Below are positions 16,827 to 25,475 of a stretch of 64,000 nucleotides of DNA, piece after piece (positions within the stretch are counted from its first letter, which is position 1; every line of letters starts with the position of its first letter). Both the position numbers and the translations under genes were made by a program. The DNA lies in assembly GCF_002287075.1 (NCBI RefSeq), contig NZ_NSKE01000001.1, positions 310,001-374,000 on the forward strand. The letters run 5' to 3'. Under the pieces are notes generated by a model. The model was given only the letters and a program-made list of their open reading frames with translations. It did no database searches and was not told the origin of the DNA. Source of the stretch: Fodinibius salipaludis (lineage in GTDB: Bacteria; Bacteroidota; Rhodothermia; Balneolales; Balneolaceae).

Positions 16827-18578
16827 ATGTGGATTAGAACACTCATACTCTCAATCATACTAATCGGTAGTAGTTTTCTTTCTACTTCTGCAAAGTCGTA
16901 TGAAATACCTGATGTTCGAGTTGAAATCACTATCGATGCAGATGGTACTGTTCACGTTACCGAACACTTAACATACGTTTTTGATGGTTCTTTTTCCTGG
17001 GCAGAATATGAAATTCCCCGACAGGGTTTTTCCGCTCTCACCAATATCCAGATTCAGGAAAACGGGAAGTCCTATATCAACGAAAATACAGAATCTTCCG
17101 GGACGTTCAGCGTGGCAGAAAATAAAGAGGCCATTAAGCTAACGTGGTATTATTCTGCGGAGGATGAAAAACGAACGTTTACCGTTTCGTACACTTTGCA
17201 GGAAGCATTAACCGTCGGCCCCAAATGGTCGCAATTTTTCTGGAACTATTTATCGAATGAACGAGACAAATCCACCAGCCAGCTAAAAATCAGTATTCAG
17301 CTACCCGAATCAGTTTCAGGGGATTCACTTTACGGCTGGACAAGAGGTCCTAAAGGACAATTTGACCTACAAAAGTCAGCCGGAATGTTTACCATCAATG
17401 CTTCCAATATTGATGATGACGAATTTGCAAAAGTAAGAGCGATATTCCCCACTGCAGTTCTAAATAAGTCGCCAATCTCTGTTACTGATGAGGATTTCTC
17501 ACTCAGTCAGGCTCAAAAGGAAGAGCAAACATACCAAGAGAAACGTGACCAACAGATAAAACGCCAGGAGTATCTTTCCGATCTTTGGGAAACACTGAAC
17601 TATATGATCATTCTGTTTAGTATTGCAGGATTTTATTTCCTTTACCGTAAGTATGGAAAACGACACTCCACCTCCCGTTTTTCATCCAAAGAAACAATTA
17701 TGGCCCCGGGTGAAATTCGTCCGGCAGCTATTGGCTGGCTTCTGCAGGGACAAAATATCACCAGTAACTTGCTTATGGCTACGGTTCTTGATCTGGCACG
17801 AGAAGGATATTTCAAAATACAGGAAGAACCGCCTGAAGAAGGGTTTTTGGCAGATGATAAACCGACGTTTTCTATCGAGCGAACGGAGAAACAATTGGAT
17901 GAGAATTTACAGGAATGGGAAAACCAAATCATCACCTTTGTGGAGCAGCGCCTCAAAGATGGTCACCAGAAATTACACAACATCTTTGGGGGAACTAATT
18001 CTGAGGTATCCTCATGGTTTACCAAATGGAGAAAAAATTTAAAAGAGTATGCATTTGATCAAAATTGGGTTGATGAAAAAAGCTACACCGGCTGCTACTG
18101 GAATATCGCGGTACAATCGTTACTTGTTATAGCAAGCATTCCCGCACTCATTTATGCAGGTCCGGTTGGATTAATGTCCCTCTTTGTTTCCGCCTTTGCA
18201 TTGATATTTTCTTTCCTGATTATTCGGCGTACTCCCGAAGGAGAAGAAGTATATCATCAATGGAGCAACTATAAAGAAGGACTTAAAAATGCCAAGGAAC
18301 ACAGTATCTCGTCCGATAAACTAGACAAACATTTTATCTATGGACTTGCTTTCGGCCTGGGAGAAAAAGAGCTCGAGAGCATTATTGCTACCAATGCCAA
18401 TGCTGTACCAGTTATTGCCTGGATTGCCTTCAGCTCAAATACTAGCTCAGTAGCAAGTGTTGCCAGTAGTTTCTCAACCCTCGGGGCAACGGGTGCAACC
18501 TCCTTTCCCGGCACAGCCGGAGGTGCAGGAGCTTCTGCCGGCGCTGCGGGCGGCGGCGCTTCAGCAAGTGCAGGCTAA
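16827..18578 (+). CDS. DUF2207-family membrane protein
   Basis: The 583-residue protein has a signal peptide (about 1-22), an extracytoplasmic beta domain of the DUF2207 type (from DVRVEITIDADGTVHVTEHL, about 30-215), a membrane helix around 252-268 (MIILFSIAGFYFLY), a cytoplasmic domain (about 275-415; APGEIRPAAIGWLLQG is the usual entry), two more membrane helices around 425-465, and a final Gly/Ala/Ser-rich low-complexity tail. This layout is standard for the family, which is widespread and uncharacterised. The gene stands alone on its strand. Its stop codon overlaps the end of the acyl-CoA dehydrogenase gene on the other strand by four bases, with no room for a terminator. Confidence 0.85.
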   Translation: MWIRTLILSIILIGSSFLSTSAKSYEIPDVRVEITIDADGTVHVTEHLTYVFDGSFSWAEYEIPRQGFSALTNIQIQENGKSYINENTESSGTFSVAENKEAIKLTWYYSAEDEKRTFTVSYTLQEALTVGPKWSQFFWNYLSNERDKSTSQLKISIQLPESVSGDSLYGWTRGPKGQFDLQKSAGMFTINASNIDDDEFAKVRAIFPTAVLNKSPISVTDEDFSLSQAQKEEQTYQEKRDQQIKRQEYLSDLWETLNYMIILFSIAGFYFLYRKYGKRHSTSRFSSKETIMAPGEIRPAAIGWLLQGQNITSNLLMATVLDLAREGYFKIQEEPPEEGFLADDKPTFSIERTEKQLDENLQEWENQIITFVEQRLKDGHQKLHNIFGGTNSEVSSWFTKWRKNLKEYAFDQNWVDEKSYTGCYWNIAVQSLLVIASIPALIYAGPVGLMSLFVSAFALIFSFLIIRRTPEGEEVYHQWSNYKEGLKNAKEHSISSDKLDKHFIYGLAFGLGEKELESIIATNANAVPVIAWIAFSSNTSSVASVASSFSTLGATGATSFPGTAGGAGASAGAAGGGASASAG

Positions 18579-20260
18579 TACTCCCAGCCAATCAGCATTT
18601 CAATTTGTTCAATATCCAGCGGGGTATGTGTACTTAGCGTGCTGTCAAAAGTATCTGCCAAGTAATTAAGGGCTATGGCATATCGCTTGCTGCCATCTGA
18701 TTGTGCCTCTTCAATAAGAAGTGCCATCTGAAAGAGTCTGATCAACTGTTTGAACATCGGCTTGGCAGAGGCTTCCATTCGATCGCGATCATCCAGTTCT
18801 CGAATGTCCTTCCATACTAATTTCATTTCGGTCAGTTTCTCTGCTAAAATTCCCCCGTAATCCGATGATCTATCAGCTGCTTGTTCAATCATCTCAAAAA
18901 TAATATCCAGTCCGCGTGATTTTTCAGTGGCGCGAAGCATATCCAATACAATAATATTGCCGGATCCCTCCCAAATTGGCAGCACATTGATGTCCCGAAG
19001 TAATTTGGGCATTACAAAATCTTCTATATAACCGTTGCCCCCCATCAGCTCCATGCATTCACGAACACTATAAACAGCATTTTCGGCCGACCACCACTTG
19101 GCCATGGGAGTAATCATGCGCAGCAAGTGTTGCTCTTCTTCGTCTCCTTTTTCAGCAGCATCCATCGCCCGCAACCCGCGCCAAACCAGTAGAAAATCGG
19201 CCAAATATTTCGATCCCAGCTCCAGAAGTTTCTCCCTGATCAATGCATGGTCAACGGCTCGTTTTCCAAAAGTTCTCCGGTGATTCAGATACTGCCATAC
19301 CTCAATTATTGCCCGACGATTGCCAGCCAGAGCAGCCACAGAATTATAATTTCGAGAAATATTAATCATCTGGGCCATGATTTTGAATCCTTCACCCTCA
19401 TCGCCCAATCGTTTGCCCTCGGTATCCTGAAAACGAACTTCTGCCGAAGCCATTGAGCGTACGCCCAGCTTATCTTTAAGGCGAATAATTTCCATGGGGT
19501 TTCGCTCGCCATTGGATAACACTTTTTCTACCAAAAATAGCGACAATCCTCTTGTGCCCTTTTCTACCGGACCTGTTCTGGCCAATGCCATAATCACCTC
19601 GGCATTGACGTTACTACAAAACCACTTTTCACCATTTAATCGGTAACGATCTCCCTCTACCTTATCAGCTATGCACAAATTTGCCCCCACATCCGATCCG
19701 CCGGACTTCTCCGTCAAAAACATGGCACCTGAATAAAGCTCCGCTCCCTCTTTAGCTGTCAACCGAGACAAAAGCCGTTTTTTATCTTTCTCATCCGCAA
19801 ACTGTTCAATTAAGTAGGCTGCACCGTCAGTCATGCAATGCGGACAGTATTGTCCCAACTCGCTCATCGCATACAGTTGCCCCAGCGCAAAACCCATTTG
19901 GTGCCGACTTCCTGTGAATTCCCCCTTTCTGTCAGGATGATATTTCAAATAAAACATCTCTGACTCGGCTGCGATATCCATTAGCTCCCAATAGGCAGGG
20001 TGAAACTCAATCTCATCAATATCTTCACCGAACTTGTTGCGCTTTTCTAACACTGGCCCGTTTTTATCTGCCTTTTGAGAGAGCTCATCCATCTGCGTTG
20101 CCGCAACTTTCCCCAACTGATCTAATTTTTCATCCAGAATTTTTTTGGCGTACTCCGAAAGATACCGATTAACATACTCACGGAGAATAAGGTCAGATTC
20201 ATAAAAATTTTTGCTGACGTTGTAATCATCGGTAAGCACTTGGTTTTTAGGATGTGACAT
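18575..20260 (-). CDS. AidB-like acyl-CoA dehydrogenase
   Basis: The 561-residue flavoprotein has the acyl-CoA dehydrogenase core: FLTEKSGGSDVGAN (FAD and substrate loop), the middle beta domain with YRLNGEKWFCSN, and the C-terminal helical bundle with RTFGKRAVDHALIREK and CMELMGGNGYIEDF. The stretch LPIWEGSGNIIVLDML matches the AidB subgroup, in which the glutamate of WEGSGN is the candidate base. AidB itself is an alkylation-response flavoprotein with weak dehydrogenase activity; many AidB-like proteins probably act in fatty-acid or branched-chain acyl oxidation. No beta-oxidation partner is adjacent. It is cytoplasmic. Length agrees with the AidB group. Confidence 0.88.
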   Translation of the reverse strand: MSHPKNQVLTDDYNVSKNFYESDLILREYVNRYLSEYAKKILDEKLDQLGKVAATQMDELSQKADKNGPVLEKRNKFGEDIDEIEFHPAYWELMDIAAESEMFYLKYHPDRKGEFTGSRHQMGFALGQLYAMSELGQYCPHCMTDGAAYLIEQFADEKDKKRLLSRLTAKEGAELYSGAMFLTEKSGGSDVGANLCIADKVEGDRYRLNGEKWFCSNVNAEVIMALARTGPVEKGTRGLSLFLVEKVLSNGERNPMEIIRLKDKLGVRSMASAEVRFQDTEGKRLGDEGEGFKIMAQMINISRNYNSVAALAGNRRAIIEVWQYLNHRRTFGKRAVDHALIREKLLELGSKYLADFLLVWRGLRAMDAAEKGDEEEQHLLRMITPMAKWWSAENAVYSVRECMELMGGNGYIEDFVMPKLLRDINVLPIWEGSGNIIVLDMLRATEKSRGLDIIFEMIEQAADRSSDYGGILAEKLTEMKLVWKDIRELDDRDRMEASAKPMFKQLIRLFQMALLIEEAQSDGSKRYAIALNYLADTFDSTLSTHTPLDIEQIEMLIGWEY

Positions 20261-20312
20261 AACAAATCTCTCTATTTGAAATTTTAGGACTGATTAATAA
20301 AGAAGTATAAAT

Positions 20313-20340
20313 AAAAAAAGGACGGGATTTTATCCCGTCC
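20313..20340 (-). terminator. Rho-independent terminator downstream of pgk
   Basis: GGACGGGAT and ATCCCGTCC (20320-20340) form a perfect 9-base stem with a TTT loop. On the minus strand it is followed by seven Ts. It ends the pgk transcript before the acyl-CoA dehydrogenase gene. Confidence 0.85.
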
Positions 20341-20360
20341 TTACATTAAACTAAAAGAGT

Positions 20361-20384
20361 CCCCGGCACTTCAGAAGTGCGGGG
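20361..20384. repeat. GC-rich palindrome next to the pgk terminator
   Basis: CCCCGGCACTTC faces GAAGTGCGGGG with one bulged G and almost no loop. It lies between the pgk stop and its terminator and has no U-run. It may be a repetitive extragenic palindrome or an RNA-stabilising stem. Confidence 0.4.
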
Positions 20385-20404
20385 GATCTTCATAAAATTA
20401 ATCT

Positions 20405-21598
20405 CTATTTATCCGTCAGTGCAACCACACCGGGCAGATCTTTGCCTTCAAGGAACATCAGACTGGCTCCACCACCGGTCGAAACGTGGGAAACGGCTTC
20501 TTCAAGTCCGGCCTGTTTAATAGCTGATGCCGAATCACCACCGCCAATAATCGTCGTTCCACCGAGTTTTGTTGATTCAGCCAGAGCTTCTGCAACAGCA
20601 TTGGTACCGTCGGCAAAATTTTCCATCTCAAAAACCCCCATGGGCCCGTTCCATACCACAGTCCTTGCATTTTTGATGATGTTCCCGAACGAAATAGCGG
20701 TCTGCGGACCGATATCTACGCCCATCCAACCATCTTCAATACCATCCTCGTCAACAACTTTGTGCTCGGCATCATTTTTAAACTCTTTGGCAGCAACCGA
20801 ATCCACAGGTAATACAACATTGACACCTTTTTCATCGGCTTTCATCATTAATTCTTTGGCTAAATCAACTTTATCATCTTCAACCAGCGAATCACCAATG
20901 GGCAGTCCTTTAGCTTTATAAAACGTGTAGGTCATACCCCCGCCAACGAGAATGCTGTCTACCTTATCAAGCAGGTTTTCAATTACTCCAATCTTATCAG
21001 ATACTTTGGCTCCACCCAATATCGCTACAAACGGTCGACTGGGATTGTTTATAGAGTCATTCAAATACTTAATCTCTTTTTCCAACAAGTATCCCGATAC
21101 CGCCGGCTGAAGGAAACGCGTAACCCCTGCTACAGAAGAATGCGCACGGTGACTACTTCCAAATGCATCGTTACAAAACAGGTCGCCATGTTTGGCCAAC
21201 TGCTTGCAGAACTCTTCGTCATTAGCTTTTTCCCCCTTATGAAAGCGAACGTTTTCCAGCAGTACAATTTCACCGTCTTTGGCCTGATTGATCACTGTTT
21301 TTGCCTTCTCTCCGATACAGTCCTCTGCAAAATGGACTTTTGTATCAACCAGCGTCTGCAGGTGCTTGGCTACCGGTTTGAGGCTCAGCGACTTATCAAC
21401 CTCTCCACCGGGACGTCCTAAGTGACTCATGAGAATGAGTTTGCCACCGTGCTTCGTAACATAATTTATAGACGGCAGTGCCTGTACCATGCGATTGTCA
21501 TCACCAATTTGTCCATCTTTAATCGGCACGTTAAAATCCACGCGCATTAATACTTTCTTGCCTTCAATTTGTACATCCTCAAGCGTCATCTTATCCAT
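20405..21598 (-). CDS. pgk: Phosphoglycerate kinase
   Basis: The 397-residue glycolytic enzyme transfers the phosphate of 1,3-bisphosphoglycerate to ADP. The N-terminal domain has the signature [15 protein letters not shown], followed by [10 protein letters not shown] and the basic patch; the C-terminal domain has the nucleotide-binding [16 protein letters not shown] and the [14 protein letters not shown]...[16 protein letters not shown] motifs. It is cytoplasmic and monomeric in relatives. The start at 21598 gives [10 protein letters not shown]. It is followed by a hairpin terminator, so it is probably a single-gene transcript or the end of a short one. Nothing is unusual in it. Confidence 0.98.
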   Translation of the reverse strand: MDKMTLEDVQIEGKKVLMRVDFNVPIKDGQIGDDNRMVQALPSINYVTKHGGKLILMSHLGRPGGEVDKSLSLKPVAKHLQTLVDTKVHFAEDCIGEKAKTVINQAKDGEIVLLENVRFHKGEKANDEEFCKQLAKHGDLFCNDAFGSSHRAHSSVAGVTRFLQPAVSGYLLEKEIKYLNDSINNPSRPFVAILGGAKVSDKIGVIENLLDKVDSILVGGGMTYTFYKAKGLPIGDSLVEDDKVDLAKELMMKADEKGVNVVLPVDSVAAKEFKNDAEHKVVDEDGIEDGWMGVDIGPQTAISFGNIIKNARTVVWNGPMGVFEMENFADGTNAVAEALAESTKLGGTTIIGGGDSASAIKQAGLEEAVSHVSTGGGASLMFLEGKDLPGVVALTDK

Positions 21599-21646
21599 AA
21601 GTAGCTGTAATTTTTAGCTGATTAACTAATGATTTCATAGCTGAAT

Positions 21647-23125
21647 TTACCAGCTTATTGAAAGCCGTCCAAACCCACCATCGAACCATGTGGTATCATC
21701 AATTACTTTATATGTTCCCCGTCCCGTCTGCTTATCCCCATCCAGGTCGTATGATATTCCGGCAAGGAAATAAAAATGTTGGCTATACCTGTATCCAATT
21801 GTGTACGTAACCCGAGCGTTATAATCTCTTACTATGCTGTAGTTTCGTCTAAAATCAAAGCTTCGTATACCATTTTGAGCTTTAGGTCCTTGGGGACGAC
21901 TATATTCTGCGTGAAATTCCAACCCCGTTTTAAATCCAGAAATGATGGGATCATACAATATCCTACTCTTTATACTAATAGGCTCCTCCAAATAATCAAA
22001 CGGATCCCCATGTCGTATAATTTTTTTAGGGACTTTTTTGCCCTTTATTCGATCTCTGTCATATCCATACCATAGCCATTGTTCAAACCGAAAGGCTTGT
22101 AACCGCCCCATAGCATATAAACCTAACTGATTTGTTATCTGCCAATTGTTAAAATTATAATTAGAATCCAAAGTGGGATTTCTTTTTAATTTTGAAAAAG
22201 TACGCTGATACGTTAACCCCACTGTAAAAAGAGGGTGGTCATACTCAACCAATGCTCCCAAATAATGGGCCCACTCTTCATCAATATAATTACTGGTATC
22301 GGCATGCACTTCTATTCTCTTACGCGTATACGTTTGTAAACCACCCAATAATTCAACTTTTAATCTATTATATTGGGAACTGGTATATTTCATTGAAAGC
22401 AGTTCCGGCCTATTGGAATATTGGTGAGTAATATCGTACCGTTCATTCCAGGAGTTTCGACCGTCTTTAGCTAAATCCTGAACAACATTACTGCCCCAAT
22501 CCAAAATGCTTGCACTAATTTGCACCATTCCATCATCAAAATCTCCATATCTGTAAAAAAATGTGGCATCAAGATCAGCCTTATATTGGCTAAGGGTATG
22601 GCTTACCCCCAAAAAATGTTTACCAGTAAGATTTCGAGTATAACCCAGATGAAATAAAAAACGATTTGCGCGAATGTTTTCTGCATGATATCCATCAATG
22701 GAAATCTGATTCTTATCACTAATAGCAATATCACTTTTAATAGTATTTTCAATCGCAAATTCTGTGGCATTTAAACTACCTGTCGACATCCGATATACAT
22801 TTTTAGCCTGTTCAAAATCATAATCCTGAAATAATGTAAATTGATAAGTAATTAAATCCAGGTTATGCTCGGGACTCATTTCATTGAGATGCTCCCGAAA
22901 CAATCCCCGATTAAAATGAGTACCACCATGATTATGAGAGCGATCCAACATAAAATTTCGGGTCCGTTGCTCCCATCCCAATAGTGTTGCCGTTGAAGTA
23001 GAATCCTGACCATTGGCTGTATGAACAGAAGAAAGTTGAAAAATGAATACTAAGACACTCAAAATTAATAGTCGGGGAGAAAACAGATTGTCCATTGATG
23101 ATAGCTGATATTTAATATTGCTCAA
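21647..23125 (-). CDS. Outer-membrane beta-barrel protein of unknown function
   Basis: I do not recognise this 492-residue protein. It has a signal peptide; the ATG at 23095 (MDNLFSPRL) would give a more usual short n-region than the one at 23125. The mature part alternates polar and aromatic residues in many short strands (for example FYRYGDFDDGMVQISAS, NRFLFHLGYTRNL), and ends in GGFGRLSISW with a terminal aromatic residue, which is the BAM signal of outer-membrane barrels. A barrel of roughly 16 or more strands is therefore likely. It could be a porin, a transporter or a structural barrel. It is upstream of pgk on the same strand with only 48 bases between them, which may be coincidence. 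Confidence 0.65.
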   Translation of the reverse strand: MSNIKYQLSSMDNLFSPRLLILSVLVFIFQLSSVHTANGQDSTSTATLLGWEQRTRNFMLDRSHNHGGTHFNRGLFREHLNEMSPEHNLDLITYQFTLFQDYDFEQAKNVYRMSTGSLNATEFAIENTIKSDIAISDKNQISIDGYHAENIRANRFLFHLGYTRNLTGKHFLGVSHTLSQYKADLDATFFYRYGDFDDGMVQISASILDWGSNVVQDLAKDGRNSWNERYDITHQYSNRPELLSMKYTSSQYNRLKVELLGGLQTYTRKRIEVHADTSNYIDEEWAHYLGALVEYDHPLFTVGLTYQRTFSKLKRNPTLDSNYNFNNWQITNQLGLYAMGRLQAFRFEQWLWYGYDRDRIKGKKVPKKIIRHGDPFDYLEEPISIKSRILYDPIISGFKTGLEFHAEYSRPQGPKAQNGIRSFDFRRNYSIVRDYNARVTYTIGYRYSQHFYFLAGISYDLDGDKQTGRGTYKVIDDTTWFDGGFGRLSISW

Positions 23126-23212
23126 TTATTCTACAAACAGGATGTTCGAATGTTTCTATGGTACTGCAAACTATCAGTACAGTCAAACCCTGTTTTTTTA
23201 CCCAAAATTAAA

Positions 23213-23220
23213 TATCTTTG
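23213..23220 (+). promoter_or_regulatory. Possible Bacteroidota-type -7 element
   Basis: TATCTTTG fits the TAnnTTTG consensus of Bacteroidota primary-sigma promoters and lies 15 bases before the first possible start of the cysteine desulfurase gene. The -33 TTTG partner is not exact (a T-run is at the right distance), so this is tentative. Confidence 0.35.
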
Positions 23221-23234
23221 ACTAATAAATTTCA

Positions 23235-24416
23235 ATGCTAAAAACAGGAGACATGGATACCGTCTATTTCGATCACGCCGCTACCACACCGGTTGATGAG
23301 CGTGTGCTTGAAGCAATGATCCCTTACTTTACCGAACATTATGGAAATGCAAACTCTCCCCATGGATTAGGTAACAATGCCAAAGTCGCAGTTGAAGAAG
23401 CAAGGGAAAATATTGCCGAAATGATCGGTGCCGAACCGGCTGAAATTGTCTTTACCAGCGGCGGGACGGAAAGTGACAACTGTGTCATCAAGGGTGTTGT
23501 GAATGCCACGGGCAAAACAGAAGTCATTACCTCCCCGCTTGAACACCATGCCGTTCTGCATACGGCAGAGGCTTTAAAACGTCATGGAGCTAAACCGGTA
23601 TACCTGGAACCAAACTCCAAAGGGATTATCACTGCTGAAAAAGTAGAAGAAGCAATCAACGATAATACAGCGATGGTTTCGCTGATGCATGTTAATAATG
23701 AAATCGGTTCTATAAATCCGCTTGCGGAAATTAGCGAAGTTTGCAGCAAGCACAACATACCCTTCCATTCTGATACTGTTCAAAGCGTGGGTAAAATTCC
23801 GGTGGATGTGGATGAACTCGGACTCGATTTTCTGAGTATCAGTGGACATAAAATATACGGCCCAAAAGGTATTGGTGTAATGTATATGCGTCATGCAACC
23901 CCATGGCTTCCCTGGATGCACGGGGGTTCGCAAGAACGACGCCGACGCGGGGGTACGCTGAACGTGCCCGGGATTATTGGATTAGCCAAAGCGATGGAAC
24001 TCACTCAAAAAGAGATGGATGACCATCGTAAACATTTTATCAAACTCCGCAAACGGCTTATTAACGGACTTGATAAAACATTCGGTGATCGCTACCAAAT
24101 TAACGGCGATACCGAAAACGGAGTCCCCCATATCATCAATATTTCTTTCTTAGATCCCAATGGGGATGGCCTTGACGGAGAAATGCTGCTCCTGAATCTG
24201 GATGTGGAAGGCATCTGCTGTTCCAACGGATCGGCCTGTACTTCAGGCGCTATGGAACCTTCTCACGTGCTTGAAGGCATCGGCTTGGATGAGAAGACAG
24301 CAAACTCCAGCCTCCGTGTAAGCCTTGGCAAACAAAATACCGCAGAAGAAATCGATTACTTTGTAAATAAGTTAAAAGAAGTTGTAGAAAGAATGATGGG
24401 AACTGTTAAAGCATGA
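23235..24416 (+). CDS. Cysteine desulfurase (NifS/IscS family)
   Basis: This PLP enzyme of up to 393 residues removes sulfur from cysteine as a protein-bound persulfide for Fe-S clusters or tRNA thiolation. The PLP lysine is K206 in SGHKIYGPKG, the stacking histidine is in PLEHHAV (about 102-107), and the catalytic cysteine is C335 in NGSACTSGAMEPSHVL, the mobile-loop form of class I (NifS/IscS) enzymes. The start is ambiguous: ATG at 23235 or at 23253, the latter giving MDTVYFDHAATTP, the usual family opening. No iscU or sufBCD gene is adjacent, so a general sulfur-donor role is the safest call. The stop overlaps the next gene by ATGA. Confidence 0.93.
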   Translation: MLKTGDMDTVYFDHAATTPVDERVLEAMIPYFTEHYGNANSPHGLGNNAKVAVEEARENIAEMIGAEPAEIVFTSGGTESDNCVIKGVVNATGKTEVITSPLEHHAVLHTAEALKRHGAKPVYLEPNSKGIITAEKVEEAINDNTAMVSLMHVNNEIGSINPLAEISEVCSKHNIPFHSDTVQSVGKIPVDVDELGLDFLSISGHKIYGPKGIGVMYMRHATPWLPWMHGGSQERRRRGGTLNVPGIIGLAKAMELTQKEMDDHRKHFIKLRKRLINGLDKTFGDRYQINGDTENGVPHIINISFLDPNGDGLDGEMLLLNLDVEGICCSNGSACTSGAMEPSHVLEGIGLDEKTANSSLRVSLGKQNTAEEIDYFVNKLKEVVERMMGTVKA

Positions 24417-24970
24417 GTTTTAAAAATCGAGTTTGTGTTTATTGCGGATCAAAAACCGGTAATAACTCTTCCTTTATTCCTCAAACCAAAGCATTGGGAC
24501 ACGCCCTTGCATCCAACGAAATTGGGTTGGTGTATGGCGGCGGTTCAGTGGGATTGATGAATGAGATCGCAAATGCTACTCTTTCGCGTGGCGGACAGGT
24601 TCACGGCGTCATCCCCCAGCATTTGTATGATATGGAGGTTGCCCACAAAAATCTTACCGCCCTGCATATCACCGATACCATGCACGAACGAAAAGCGATG
24701 ATGGCCGAACTTTCGGATGCGTTTATTGCCCTGCCCGGTGGATTCGGAACGTTCGAGGAGCTGATGGAAGCCATCACCTGGCTGCAGCTGGGCATCCACG
24801 AGAAAACAGTAATCATATTTAATATCGATGGGTACTACGATAAACTGATCGAGTTTATCGATGAAGCAGTCAAAAACAAATTTATCACTAAGGATAATAG
24901 AACACTGCTAAAAACCGGAAATACTATCGAAGAATGCTTAAATCACTTACCGTTTTACGACTCTAATTGA
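24413..24970 (+). CDS. LOG-family (TIGR00730) nucleotide phosphoribohydrolase-like protein
   Basis: The 185-residue protein has the family's two conserved stretches: MHERKAMM at 90-97 and PGGFGTFEE at 108-116, plus VYGGGSVGLMNEIA near 40-53. LOG proteins cleave nucleoside 5'-monophosphates such as cytokinin ribotides or AMP to free base and ribose phosphate; in bacteria the physiological substrate is often unclear. It overlaps the cysteine desulfurase gene by four bases (ATGA), so the two are translationally coupled. A link between the two functions is not obvious. It converges with the small membrane-protein gene just six bases downstream. Confidence 0.9.
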   Translation: MSFKNRVCVYCGSKTGNNSSFIPQTKALGHALASNEIGLVYGGGSVGLMNEIANATLSRGGQVHGVIPQHLYDMEVAHKNLTALHITDTMHERKAMMAELSDAFIALPGGFGTFEELMEAITWLQLGIHEKTVIIFNIDGYYDKLIEFIDEAVKNKFITKDNRTLLKTGNTIEECLNHLPFYDSN

Positions 24971-24975
24971 TAGGA

Positions 24976-25464
24976 TTAGCCAAAGGTTGTTAGTCCCGGT
25001 TTATACCATCCCAGCAACGTACTGATAACAACAAGAATGTATACAGCAACAGTATAACGGTAAGCCGCACTCCACTTTTCTACCGATTGTTTTCCTACAA
25101 AGTCACCTGCTTGTAATCGTTTGTTAAGTTCTTTACTCCTGTTAAGGTCTATAACAATAAACACAAGAATGATTACAAAAAGCAGTTGTTTCAATGCCAG
25201 CCAGGGATAGAGCTGAATATCGAACCATCCCCACTGCGGACCTTGTGCAATACTCGATAATGCCCAGCCAGAAACAATTATTCCTCCGGCGCCAACTATA
25301 GTCCCCCACTTTGCCAATAACCGCTCGGTCTGTATTAAGTTATCTGTAGAAGATGATTTTTTTGTCCGATAAATTCTAATACCGTACAGCAAGCTTCCGA
25401 CAAATGCACACAACCATATTAAATTTGAAAGAATGTGAATCCACCGAGAGAGTTCATACAACAT
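24976..25464 (-). CDS. Four-helix membrane protein, CopD/DUF2269-like
   Basis: The 162-residue protein has four membrane helices (about 5-27, 50-72, 85-105, 135-155). The opening LSRWIHILSNLIWLCAFVGS with a histidine near the start of helix 1, plus the small size, recalls the CopD / DUF2269 group of inner-membrane proteins that resemble small cytochrome-b-like or copper-related bundles. No metal-binding cluster beyond isolated histidines is visible, so the function is open. It lies 12 bases downstream of the acyl-CoA ligase gene on the same strand and is probably co-transcribed with it. Confidence 0.55.
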   Translation of the reverse strand: MLYELSRWIHILSNLIWLCAFVGSLLYGIRIYRTKKSSSTDNLIQTERLLAKWGTIVGAGGIIVSGWALSSIAQGPQWGWFDIQLYPWLALKQLLFVIILVFIVIDLNRSKELNKRLQAGDFVGKQSVEKWSAAYRYTVAVYILVVISTLLGWYKPGLTTFG

Positions 25465-25475
25465 CCAAATCCAGC

